A stretch of DNA of 5,012 nt from an uncultured Syntrophobacteraceae bacterium (GTDB lineage Bacteria; Desulfobacterota; Syntrophobacteria; Syntrophobacterales; Syntrophobacteraceae): NCBI GenBank assembly GCA_937889795.1, contig CALBZH010000650.1:1-5012 (forward strand), read 5' to 3'. Positions 1 through 5,012 of this stretch are shown piece by piece. How positions within the stretch are numbered: the stretch's first letter is position 1; the number at the start of each line of letters is the position of its first letter. Both the position numbers and the translations under genes were made by a program. A model generated the notes under the pieces. It saw only the letters and a program-made list of their open reading frames with translations. It did no database searches and had not been told where the DNA came from.

Positions 1-1454
1 TCGCTGATGACCAACATGAATGGCTTTGAGCATTCCGGAAAGACTTGATAGGGTTTGTTGCCCGACCCGTAAACGCCCCAGCCGGGTCTGGGAAGTGCCA
101 AGCCGAAGGTATCCTCTGACGCGATTCCATTGGAAAAATCGGTTGTCGGCGAGCCTTTCCCTCCGAGATAGCGAAGGGTTTCGTACATCATCTCCCCGAT
201 GGGGTTTCCCCACATCAAACATTCATGGTTTTCGAGGGGGCGGGTGATCCAAGCGCAGTAACCTAAGGTTCCTACAGTAGTATTGGTCTGGTACGAATAT
301 TGTTCGGCTGCACCGTCTGCATATCTAAATCCCACGATCTTCATCTCGTCGATGGTCTTGATGATGCCGCCTTGAGTGGCGCTGGGGGCCTTGAAAACGC
401 CGGTGCTCAAGTCGATTTCATCCGACATGGATCCCAGGTTCTTGCGCAGAACGCCTCCGTCGAGATTATTTGTATAGGACCCGGTGAGGAGGCGGATGTA
501 AAGCTGTGAGCCGTCGATGCAAACGCCATCCGCGGCAGTGCAGGAGTAGTTCTCGGGGGCCGTGTCACAGGTCACCCAGGTCTTGGAGCACTGCTTCTTG
601 CCGTTCCCTTGGGCGTATTTCTGCAGAATGCCGGTGGGCTTGTAGTCCGTCGTGGTCGTGCCGTATTTGCTGCAGTTGTCTTCCAGCCAGTCGGTGCCGC
701 TTGTGTCGTCACACACCTTGACCCGAACCGTGAAGTCAAGCACGCCGGTTCGGTCGTTACAAACGGGTCGCTCCTTGCTGGCCCAGTCCCAGACTCTGCC
801 GGAATCGCTCTTGTCCACTCGGATCTTATGGGGCTGGTTTACCGCCGTGCTGGTCACGCAGAAGAGGTGCTGCTGGCCGCTGGTGGGCTGCGTGAAAGGC
901 GTCAGCTGGCGGGTGTCGCTGGCCTTGTATTCTTTCCCCCAGCTGTGGGCGTCCTGGGGAATGTAAACCCCCTCGAGAACGGTGCTGGTGGTTGTGTCGG
1001 TGGAGCGATGTCCGCCATAAAGGACCTTTCTCAACACGTCCATCCGCGACATGGAGAGCCAGTTCAGGAAGTTCCCCGCCCATTCGCCACAAACACCGCT
1101 GCCGGTGCAGGTTCCGGTGCCCCCACCGCAGTATTTGTCGGCGGTCAGTCGGGTCGCAACGAAGGTGGCCGACGAATAATCGTAATTATAACACTTATTT
1201 GAATCGAAGTAGCCCGAATACTCGATGGCGTGCTTGTAGCCAACGTCGAGCAATCCGTCTTCATCGAGGTCCGAAGCGTCGTTATAGGCTTCGTAATACA
1301 GCCTGTGGTCCCGCTCCAGGACCATCATGACGAGGGGGGAGGCACCCGTGGTGACGAAGGGAGGGGCCGTGCATTCATTGGAGCTGGCGAGCTCTTGAGT
1401 CGGAATGAGAAAGAGTAAGCCCAGTAGAACACAAACCAATGCAGTTCTTTTCAT
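1..1454 (-). CDS. pilY1: PilY1/PilC-type type IV pilus biogenesis and adhesin protein, N-terminal part (runs off the window)
   Basis: The frame from the ATG at 1454 stays open to the window edge, giving 484 codons; PilY1 proteins are usually about 1,000 residues or more. PilY1 is an exported protein associated with the type IV pilus, acting in pilus extension, adhesion and surface sensing. Residues 1-25 form a signal peptide: MKR, then a hydrophobic stretch of about 15 residues, then a polar region ending ELASS. The mature part starts NECTAPPFVTTG and contains LYYEAYNDASDLDEDGLLD (52-70) with a DxDxDG calcium-loop signature (D62, D64, D66, G67). It continues with GYFDSNKCY (81-89), NFLNWLSMSRMDVLRKVLYG (128-147), a YIPQDAHSWGKEY block (164-176) and MWGNPIGEMMYETLRYLGG (414-432), all familiar from this PilY1 subfamily. 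Sixteen cysteines in the mature part suit a disulfide-bonded exported protein. The start is supported by GGGAGG five bases upstream. The C-terminal beta-propeller expected of PilY1 lies outside the window. Family assignment is from recalled similarity, not a search. Confidence 0.88.
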   Translation of the reverse strand, partial: MKRTALVCVLLGLLFLIPTQELASSNECTAPPFVTTGASPLVMMVLERDHRLYYEAYNDASDLDEDGLLDVGYKHAIEYSGYFDSNKCYNYDYSSATFVATRLTADKYCGGGTGTCTGSGVCGEWAGNFLNWLSMSRMDVLRKVLYGGHRSTDTTTSTVLEGVYIPQDAHSWGKEYKASDTRQLTPFTQPTSGQQHLFCVTSTAVNQPHKIRVDKSDSGRVWDWASKERPVCNDRTGVLDFTVRVKVCDDTSGTDWLEDNCSKYGTTTTDYKPTGILQKYAQGNGKKQCSKTWVTCDTAPENYSCTAADGVCIDGSQLYIRLLTGSYTNNLDGGVLRKNLGSMSDEIDLSTGVFKAPSATQGGIIKTIDEMKIVGFRYADGAAEQYSYQTNTTVGTLGYCAWITRPLENHECLMWGNPIGEMMYETLRYLGGKGSPTTDFSNGIASEDTFGLALPRPGWGVYGSGNKPYQVFPECSKPFMLVIS

Positions 1455-1459
1455 GTCGT

Positions 1460-1465
1460 CCTCCC
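1460..1465 (-). promoter_or_regulatory. Strong Shine-Dalgarno site for pilY1
   Basis: On the minus strand GGGAGG is followed by ACGAC and then the ATG at 1454, a five-base spacing. It fixes the pilY1 start and indicates efficient translation of a gene whose reading frame is only visible as an open-ended frame. Confidence 0.75.
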
Positions 1466-1480
1466 TAATGGCTCAGGGGG

Positions 1481-1503
1481 TTCTTTGGCGGCCCAGCCAA
1501 GAA
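1481..1503 (-). promoter_or_regulatory. Imperfect hairpin in the pilY1 leader
   Basis: The arms are TTCTTTGGC (1481-1489) and GCCAAGAA (1496-1503) on the plus strand, pairing with one bulged base around a six-base loop. On the minus strand the hairpin ends 26 bases before the pilY1 ATG, just upstream of the Shine-Dalgarno site. It could be a leader structure or a weak transcription end. No T-run follows it directly, so it is not a standard intrinsic terminator. Confidence 0.3.
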
Positions 1504-1628
1504 GGCCATCGGGTGCGTGGGATCAATTCCCTCTTTCCTGGATTCCGACACCACCGTGAATGGATATCGTGGCGCTTGTTGCCAGGAATCACCGTATCCT
1601 CATGTCCTCGAACAACGGGTTGCGGGCG

Positions 1629-1666
1629 GGTGTCTCCGTGAAGCGGGGAGACACCACCTTCTCCCC
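1629..1666 (-). terminator. Two overlapping hairpins after hydA, possible transcription end or attenuator-like element
   Basis: Plus-strand arms GGTGTCTCC (1629-1637) and GGAGACACC (1647-1655) give a perfect 9-bp stem with a nine-base loop. A second perfect 7-bp stem is formed by GGGGAGA (1645-1651) and TCTCCCC (1660-1666) with an eight-base loop. The two share 1647-1651, so only one can form at a time. Read on the minus strand, the 7-bp hairpin comes first and the 9-bp hairpin second, starting 80 to 90 bases after the hydA stop. No T-tract follows, so a Rho-independent terminator of the usual kind is not shown; an RNA 3'-end stabiliser is also possible. Confidence 0.4.
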
Positions 1667-1671
1667 GTCGG

Positions 1672-1681
1672 TTGACGTCAA
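1672..1681. repeat. TTGACGTCAA palindrome, possible operator
   Basis: TTGACGTCAA is a perfect 10-bp palindrome. It overlaps a second dyad, TCAAG (1678-1682) with CTTGA (1688-1692), and an imperfect TTGCTTGAAAACAA dyad (1685-1698). The TTGA/TCAA half-sites loosely recall CRP/FNR-family operators, but no site matches a consensus well and short palindromes arise by chance. Confidence 0.2.
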
Positions 1682-1745
1682 GGATTGCTTGAAAACAATA
1701 GTCGCATTCAAAAAGCGTGCGAAATCTATAAGGACTGAACGATCT

Positions 1746-3029
1746 CTACGAGATGTCCAATACGTGTGCCGCGCAGGAGATGCAGGGATCATAGCTTCGA
1801 ATGGTCTGCTCACATAGCCGTGTCAGTTCAGAGTCATCCGTGTTGACGTTTCTTGTCACTAAATTGGCAAGGTCTTGTTCCATTGAAGACAGATTCTGGG
1901 CGGTGGGGGGGATGATGTTTGCCTCGCGGACGATGCCGTTTTCGTCCAAAGCGTATTGGTGGTAAAGCAGTCCCCGTGGGGCTTCCGAGCAGCCGTATCC
2001 TTTGCCTGCCATGGGCGTAATCATAACACCAGGGGATTTGGGGGGCTCGTAGGTCTCGATGAGCTCAAGGGCTCGTTCGCAGGCCAACACGATTTCGATG
2101 CACCGGACGACAATGCTTTGGAAGATATTCTGACATGGGGTGGCCAATCCCGCCATTTCGGACGCTTCCCTCGCGAGCGGGGGTAGAGAGGCTCGATTGA
2201 GGTTGAAACGCGCGAGGGGTCCCACGGCGAAGGAGCCGCTCCCCCTGATCTTAGAATGAAGCGCATGCGAGTGGGGACTCTGAGCCTCGACGAAGACCTC
2301 TTCGTAGTGGTCCGCTACAAGCCGCAATCCTGAGCTGGACACGATTTCGCCTCGGTACATGGGATAGGCGCCATCGCCTCGAAGAGCAACGAATTCGTAA
2401 TCCCGGTCGTAATCCGGAAATGGCAGTTTCGACGCCCACCGAACCGCTTCCACCGCGTCTTCGAGCGCTCCCTTGAGCTTGTCCTCCATTTGCCTTAGAT
2501 CGTGCAACTCCGGCAAGCGGTAGAAGCCGCCGATTCGCACGTTCACCGGGTGGACTTCTCTTCCTCCGATCAGAGTGACCAGCTCATTGCCAATCTTTTT
2601 CAGCTTGAGGCCCAGACGAACTGTTTCCGGGTGATCCTTGGCCATCCGGAGTCCGTCGGCATATCCCAGGAAATCGGGCCCGTGCAGCAGAAAGACGTGC
2701 AAGCTGTGACTTGCAATCCATTCCCCGCAGTAGAGAATGTCGCGCAATGCTCGGATGGAGTTGTCCACCTCGATGGAAAATGCGTTCTCGATGGCCTGTA
2801 CGGCGGTCAACTGGTGGGCCACCGGACAAATCCCACAGATGCGCGCCGTGATGTCCGGGACTTCCACGAAGCTGCGTCCCTTGAGGAAGGCCTCAAAGAG
2901 TCTGGGCGGCTCGAGCACGCGAACCTGCGAGGAAACGATCCTCCCGTCACGGACGGTCACACGGAGTCCTGCCTCCCCTTCGATTCGGGCCAAGCATTCC
3001 ACGTGAATCGCTTTGTCCTTCCCCTTCAA
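1746..3029 (-). CDS. hydA: [NiFe]-hydrogenase large (alpha) subunit, group 3b type
   Basis: This is the catalytic subunit that activates H2 at the cytoplasmic Ni-Fe centre. Numbered from the TTG start (427 residues, normal for the family), it shows the N-terminal LARIEGEAGL with conserved Glu17. The L1 motif RICGICPVAH (63-72) has Cys65 and Cys68, and the L2 motif SYDPCISCAAH has Cys416 and Cys419; together these are the four Ni-Fe ligands. Other family blocks are GGREVHPVNVRIGGF (155-169), EAPRGLLYH (349-357) and IPPTAQN (373-379). A short VLDIS tail after His422 is the expected peptide removed by a maturation endopeptidase, so the gene looks intact. The TTG start lies four bases after the hydD stop with GAGGAGG eight to nine bases upstream; the longer in-frame ATG at 3113 would overlap hydD by 80 bases and add 28 residues unlike the family. 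Group 3b rests on the gene set rather than on this protein alone. Confidence 0.95.
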   Translation of the reverse strand: MKGKDKAIHVECLARIEGEAGLRVTVRDGRIVSSQVRVLEPPRLFEAFLKGRSFVEVPDITARICGICPVAHQLTAVQAIENAFSIEVDNSIRALRDILYCGEWIASHSLHVFLLHGPDFLGYADGLRMAKDHPETVRLGLKLKKIGNELVTLIGGREVHPVNVRIGGFYRLPELHDLRQMEDKLKGALEDAVEAVRWASKLPFPDYDRDYEFVALRGDGAYPMYRGEIVSSSGLRLVADHYEEVFVEAQSPHSHALHSKIRGSGSFAVGPLARFNLNRASLPPLAREASEMAGLATPCQNIFQSIVVRCIEIVLACERALELIETYEPPKSPGVMITPMAGKGYGCSEAPRGLLYHQYALDENGIVREANIIPPTAQNLSSMEQDLANLVTRNVNTDDSELTRLCEQTIRSYDPCISCAAHVLDIS

Positions 3030-3033
3030 GCGG

Positions 3034-3816
3034 TTAGCCCTCCTCGCGAAATCCTTCCGCATAGGCATTGAAGGTCCTAAAGGCCCTGCGAATTTCATCT
3101 CGGTCAACACCAAGGTCTTCCATGAGGCTCCTCAGCGAAGCGACGTTTGGGGTTTCCTTCGGGCCAAAGCAACCGTAGCACCCTCGAGCGAAACGGGGAC
3201 AGAGGGCTCCGCAGCCGGCTTGGGTGACGGGGCCCAAGCAGGGCACACGCCGGGCAACCATGATGCAGATCGTCCGCTCGCGTTTGCACTCGATGCAGAC
3301 GCTGGTGCGCGGGATGTCCGGCTTTCGTCCCTGCAGCCAGGCTGCGAGCACCTCGAGGACCTGGTTCTTGCTGACCGGGCAACCGCGCAGTTCGAAGTCG
3401 ACTGTCACGTGACTCGAAACCGGCGTGCAGGACGGGAGCATTTCAATGAGCTCGGGCTGGGGGTAGACCATGGAGGCAAAGGCTTCACCGCCGCTGAAGT
3501 TCCGCAGCGCTTGGATGCCGCCGGCAGTCGCACAGGCCCCGATGGCTGCCAGCACCTTTGACATGCGCCTCACCTCCCGGATGCGTTTCTCGTCCTCCGG
3601 CGTACTGATAGCGCCTTCCACCAGCGACAGGTCGTACGGGGGCTTGCCCATCGAGCTGGAGGCTTCGGGGAAGTAGGCAATCTCCACATGATCCGGAATC
3701 GCAAGCAGTTGATCCTCACAATTGAGGAGGCTCAACTGGCACCCGTCGCAGGATGCGAACTTCCAGACCGCCAGCCGCGGTTTTCTGCGAGATTGCGTCA
3801 CGTGCTCGCGAGCCAT
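3034..3816 (-). CDS. hydD: [NiFe]-hydrogenase small (delta) subunit, group 3b type
   Basis: This 260-residue electron-transfer subunit pairs with HydA. The N-terminal half has the proximal [4Fe-4S] cluster ligands: [12 protein letters not shown] (Cys23, Cys26), GACATAGG (Cys95) and RGCPVSKNQ (Cys146). The C-terminal half has eight further cysteines, in VCIECKRE (174, 177), TICIMV (184), PCLGPV (193), GCGALC (202, 206) and [10 protein letters not shown] (213, 216), enough for two more clusters. There is no twin-arginine signal peptide and no membrane anchor, as expected of a cytoplasmic group 3 enzyme rather than a periplasmic uptake hydrogenase. The length is normal. The ATG at 3816 has GAGGA about four bases upstream. 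A 72-base gap follows hydG, and hydA starts four bases after the stop. Confidence 0.94.
   Translation of the reverse strand: MAREHVTQSRRKPRLAVWKFASCDGCQLSLLNCEDQLLAIPDHVEIAYFPEASSSMGKPPYDLSLVEGAISTPEDEKRIREVRRMSKVLAAIGACATAGGIQALRNFSGGEAFASMVYPQPELIEMLPSCTPVSSHVTVDFELRGCPVSKNQVLEVLAAWLQGRKPDIPRTSVCIECKRERTICIMVARRVPCLGPVTQAGCGALCPRFARGCYGCFGPKETPNVASLRSLMEDLGVDRDEIRRAFRTFNAYAEGFREEG
3038..3045 (-). promoter_or_regulatory. Shine-Dalgarno site that decides the hydA TTG start
   Basis: GAGGAGGG on the minus strand encodes the last Glu-Glu-Gly codons of hydD and lies eight bases before TTG at 3029. The alternative ATG codons at 3113, 3068 and 3062 lie upstream of it and lack a comparable site. 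The arrangement implies translational coupling between hydD and hydA. Confidence 0.7.
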
Positions 3817-3888
3817 GGGTTCCTCACGGTCCAGGTTTTCTCCTGATTTTCGAGGACGTCTCCGCCCTTCTTGCAGGAACGGCTGATC

Positions 3889-4740
3889 TCATATCTCCCG
3901 CCGTCCCAGCCAATCCCTGATCCGAAGCAAGGGGAAGACCGGACCTTCCCGGCAGACAAGAAATGGACCGAACTGGCAATGGCCGCAAATCCCGATCCCG
4001 CATTTCATGTTCCGCTCCATGGACACGAAGATCCTCTCGGCGCAAACGTCTTGTCTCAAAAGCTCCATCGTGGTGAACCGCATCATGACCTCGGGACCGC
4101 AGACCATGGCGGTTGTCTTCTCCGGATCGAATTGGGCCTTCGCGACCAGGCTGGTCACAACGCCGACGTTGCCGTGCCAACCCGAAGGGGCGCGGTCGAC
4201 CGTGACCGCCACATCGACGTCGAGACGAGCGCGCCATTTTTCCAGCTCGTGCCGGAAAAGCAGATCGCTCGGACTTCTCGCGCCATAAACAAGAGCCACT
4301 CGTCCGTAGTCATTCCGATGAGCCAGCAGGTGGAGAACGGCCGGTTTCAGGGGGGCCATGCCGAGCCCCCCTGCCGCAAGGAGCACATCGTGGCCCAGCG
4401 CTTCCATGACGGGCCATCCCTTGCCAAACGGCCCCCGGGCTCCGACCAGATCGCCTTGCTTCAAGGCGCAGATGGCTCGCGTGACCGGCCCGACCGCTCG
4501 AACCGTGTGCGTCAGCACTTGATTTTCGGTCGGGTCACCGCTGATGGAGACGGGCACCTCCCCGATACCGAATACGGTCAGCATGTTGAACTGTCCGGGC
4601 TCAAAACATGGAATCGGCTTCCCGTCAGCCTGCAGGAGATGGAGCGTGAATGTGTCCGCCGTCTCGCGCACGACTCGTCGGACCCGGTAAAGGTCTGGGA
4701 GCATCGGATCAAGGAGCGACTGCCGAGCATCGTCTGCCAT
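3889..4740 (-). CDS. hydG: Hydrogenase FAD/NAD(P)-binding (gamma) subunit with [2Fe-2S] cluster
   Basis: This 283-residue diaphorase-type subunit moves electrons between the Fe-S chain and NAD(P)(H). It belongs to the ferredoxin-NADP reductase/dihydroorotate dehydrogenase electron-transfer (PyrK-like) family. The FAD domain carries FEPGQFNML (46-54) and EVPVSISGDP (61-70). The nucleotide domain carries LLAAGGLGMAPLKPAV (120-135), VYGARSPSDLLF (151-162) and MVCGPEVMM (212-220). The C-terminal end has Cys247, Cys252, Cys255 and Cys263 (C-x4-C-x2-C-x7-C), which bind a [2Fe-2S] cluster. The start at 4740 gives the family's usual N-terminus, DPMLPDLYRVRRV at 11-23. An in-frame stop at 4753-4755 rules out a longer protein. 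The Shine-Dalgarno site is weak, suggesting coupling to the upstream gene. The protein resembles P. furiosus HydG; whether NAD or NADP is preferred cannot be read here. Confidence 0.93.
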   Translation of the reverse strand: MADDARQSLLDPMLPDLYRVRRVVRETADTFTLHLLQADGKPIPCFEPGQFNMLTVFGIGEVPVSISGDPTENQVLTHTVRAVGPVTRAICALKQGDLVGARGPFGKGWPVMEALGHDVLLAAGGLGMAPLKPAVLHLLAHRNDYGRVALVYGARSPSDLLFRHELEKWRARLDVDVAVTVDRAPSGWHGNVGVVTSLVAKAQFDPEKTTAMVCGPEVMMRFTTMELLRQDVCAERIFVSMERNMKCGIGICGHCQFGPFLVCREGPVFPLLRIRDWLGRREI

Positions 4741-4752
4741 CGGAGGATCCCG

Positions 4753-4791
4753 TCATAAGGGAGGAGTGACGTCTTTCGGATACACGGTCAT
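4753..4791 (-). pseudogene. Probable displaced C-terminal tail of the cyclic-nucleotide-binding gene (12 codons)
   Basis: A 12-codon frame, MTVYPKDVTPPL, begins at an ATG overlapping the TGA stop of the preceding gene. If one 14-bp copy of the adjacent tandem repeat is removed, that gene reads in frame ...NPEVDHRMTVYPKDVTPPL and stops at 4753-4755, 12 bases before hydG. It is therefore more likely a frameshifted former tail than a leader peptide. The alternative is a small peptide translated by reinitiation that couples hydG translation. Confidence 0.45.
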
Positions 4792-5012
4792 TCTGTGGTC
4801 AACATCCTGTGGTCAACCTCCGGATTGGCATACACATCCAGCAATTGAAGCCGTGCTGCGGTCAGGCGTTGGACAAGGACACGGGCGAACCGTTTCATGA
4901 GCTCATAGCCGAGATCATGGTCCTCTTCGCATGCGCCGCGCAGGCAAATCGCGTTGAAGGCGATGGTGCGGGCACCTTCGGCTGCAACCGCCTCATAGGT
5001 CCAGATGTAAGG
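4788..5012 (-). CDS. Cyclic-nucleotide-binding-domain accessory protein of the hydrogenase operon, C-terminal part
   Basis: The frame is open from the window edge to TGA at 4788-4790 and gives 74 residues. It contains CEEDHDLGYELMKRFARVLV followed by QRLTAARLQLLDVY. This matches the end of the small cNMP-binding-domain proteins (about 150-175 residues, from memory) often encoded between the Fe-S subunit and hydG in bacterial group 3b operons. The visible part ends in the C-terminal helices of the cNMP fold and has no helix-turn-helix after it, so it is not a CRP-type DNA-binding regulator. A role in sensing or in modulating the enzyme is inference; the function of these proteins is not established to my knowledge. 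The last residues, HRMLTTE, come from a 14-bp tandem duplication that appears to shift the frame. The N-terminus lies outside the window. Confidence 0.8.
   Translation of the reverse strand, partial: PYIWTYEAVAAEGARTIAFNAICLRGACEEDHDLGYELMKRFARVLVQRLTAARLQLLDVYANPEVDHRMLTTE
4794..4821. repeat. 14-bp tandem duplication, two copies
   Basis: TGTGGTCAACATCC (4794-4807) is followed at once by TGTGGTCAACCTCC (4808-4821), with 13 of 14 bases identical. It lies in the last codons of the cyclic-nucleotide-binding gene. As 14 is not a multiple of three, gain or loss of a copy changes the reading frame of the C-terminus. Confidence 0.9.

Larger units (their letters stand above)
1455..1745. other. Intergenic region between hydA and pilY1 with several inverted repeats and no convincing gene
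   Basis: This 291-bp stretch separates the hydA stop from the pilY1 start. Short open frames cross it on both strands, but none has a recognisable motif or a good ribosome binding site. It holds two overlapping hairpins (1629-1666), a TTGACGTCAA palindrome (1672-1681) beside a TCAAG/CTTGA dyad (1678-1692), and a hairpin close to pilY1 (1481-1503). I found no convincing sigma-70 or sigma-54 promoter by eye. A group 3b operon often has the maturation endopeptidase gene here; it is absent. The region most likely ends the hydrogenase transcript and begins the pilY1 leader, which is inference. Confidence 0.6.

Noticed and set aside
609..1202. 197-residue plus-strand open frame
   Set aside because: It is antisense to the pilY1 frame, which has a signal peptide, ribosome binding site and family motifs.
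1455..1600. Possible c-di-GMP (GEMM-I) riboswitch in the pilY1 leader
   Set aside because: Such riboswitches occur before pilus genes in some related bacteria and the TTGGC/GCCAA hairpin is suggestive, but I could not find the conserved 5' half or tetraloop-receptor elements. A covariance-model scan would settle it.
1742..1754. ATCTC/GAGAT mini-hairpin across the hydA stop
   Set aside because: A 5-bp stem with a three-base loop is common by chance, and no T-run follows.
2502..3071. 189-residue plus-strand open frame
   Set aside because: It is a shadow opposite hydA and crosses the hydD-hydA junction.
3817..3888. 72-base gap between hydG and hydD as a possible promoter or small gene
   Set aside because: I see no promoter-like boxes and no frame with a start and ribosome binding site other than that of hydD; it looks like an ordinary operon spacer.
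3871..4758. 295-residue plus-strand open frame
   Set aside because: It is exactly antisense to hydG, whose product has clear FAD, NAD(P) and [2Fe-2S] motifs. The plus-strand product has no recognisable motif.

Overview
The window comes from a bacterium of moderately high GC. It carries the end of a cytoplasmic NAD(P)-linked [NiFe]-hydrogenase operon followed by the first part of a large type IV pilus-associated protein gene. All five genes are on the minus strand, so the operon reads from position 5012 towards 1. A group 3b hydrogenase next to a PilY1 whose N-terminus carries a DxDxDG loop fits Desulfobacterota/'deltaproteobacteria' best, but Betaproteobacteria and other phyla are not excluded. 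The taxon is an inference.

In transcription order the layout is: (1) the C-terminal 74 residues of a cyclic-nucleotide-binding-type accessory protein (5012-4788); (2) hydG, the FAD/NAD(P) and [2Fe-2S] diaphorase-type subunit (4740-3889); (3) hydD, the hydrogenase small subunit with Fe-S clusters (3816-3034); (4) hydA, the Ni-Fe catalytic large subunit (3029-1746, TTG start); (5) a 291-bp intergenic stretch with several dyads and no convincing gene (1745-1455); (6) pilY1, with start codon, ribosome binding site and signal peptide, cut by the window edge after 484 codons (1454-1).

The hydrogenase genes describe one enzyme. HydA activates H2 at the Ni-Fe centre, HydD carries electrons through its Fe-S clusters, and HydG passes them to or from NAD(P) through FAD. 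The Fe-S subunit HydB usually found in group 3b enzymes is not in the window and would be expected upstream of the cyclic-nucleotide-binding gene. No maturation endopeptidase follows hydA, although HydA keeps a C-terminal extension that should need one.

The least ordinary signals are three. A 14-bp near-perfect tandem duplication at the end of the cyclic-nucleotide-binding gene appears to have frameshifted and shortened its C-terminus. Two overlapping, mutually exclusive hairpins lie after hydA. The pilY1 reading frame is open to the window edge and antisense to several misleading plus-strand ORFs. I see no sign of a wholly new system; the core is a known hydrogenase type.
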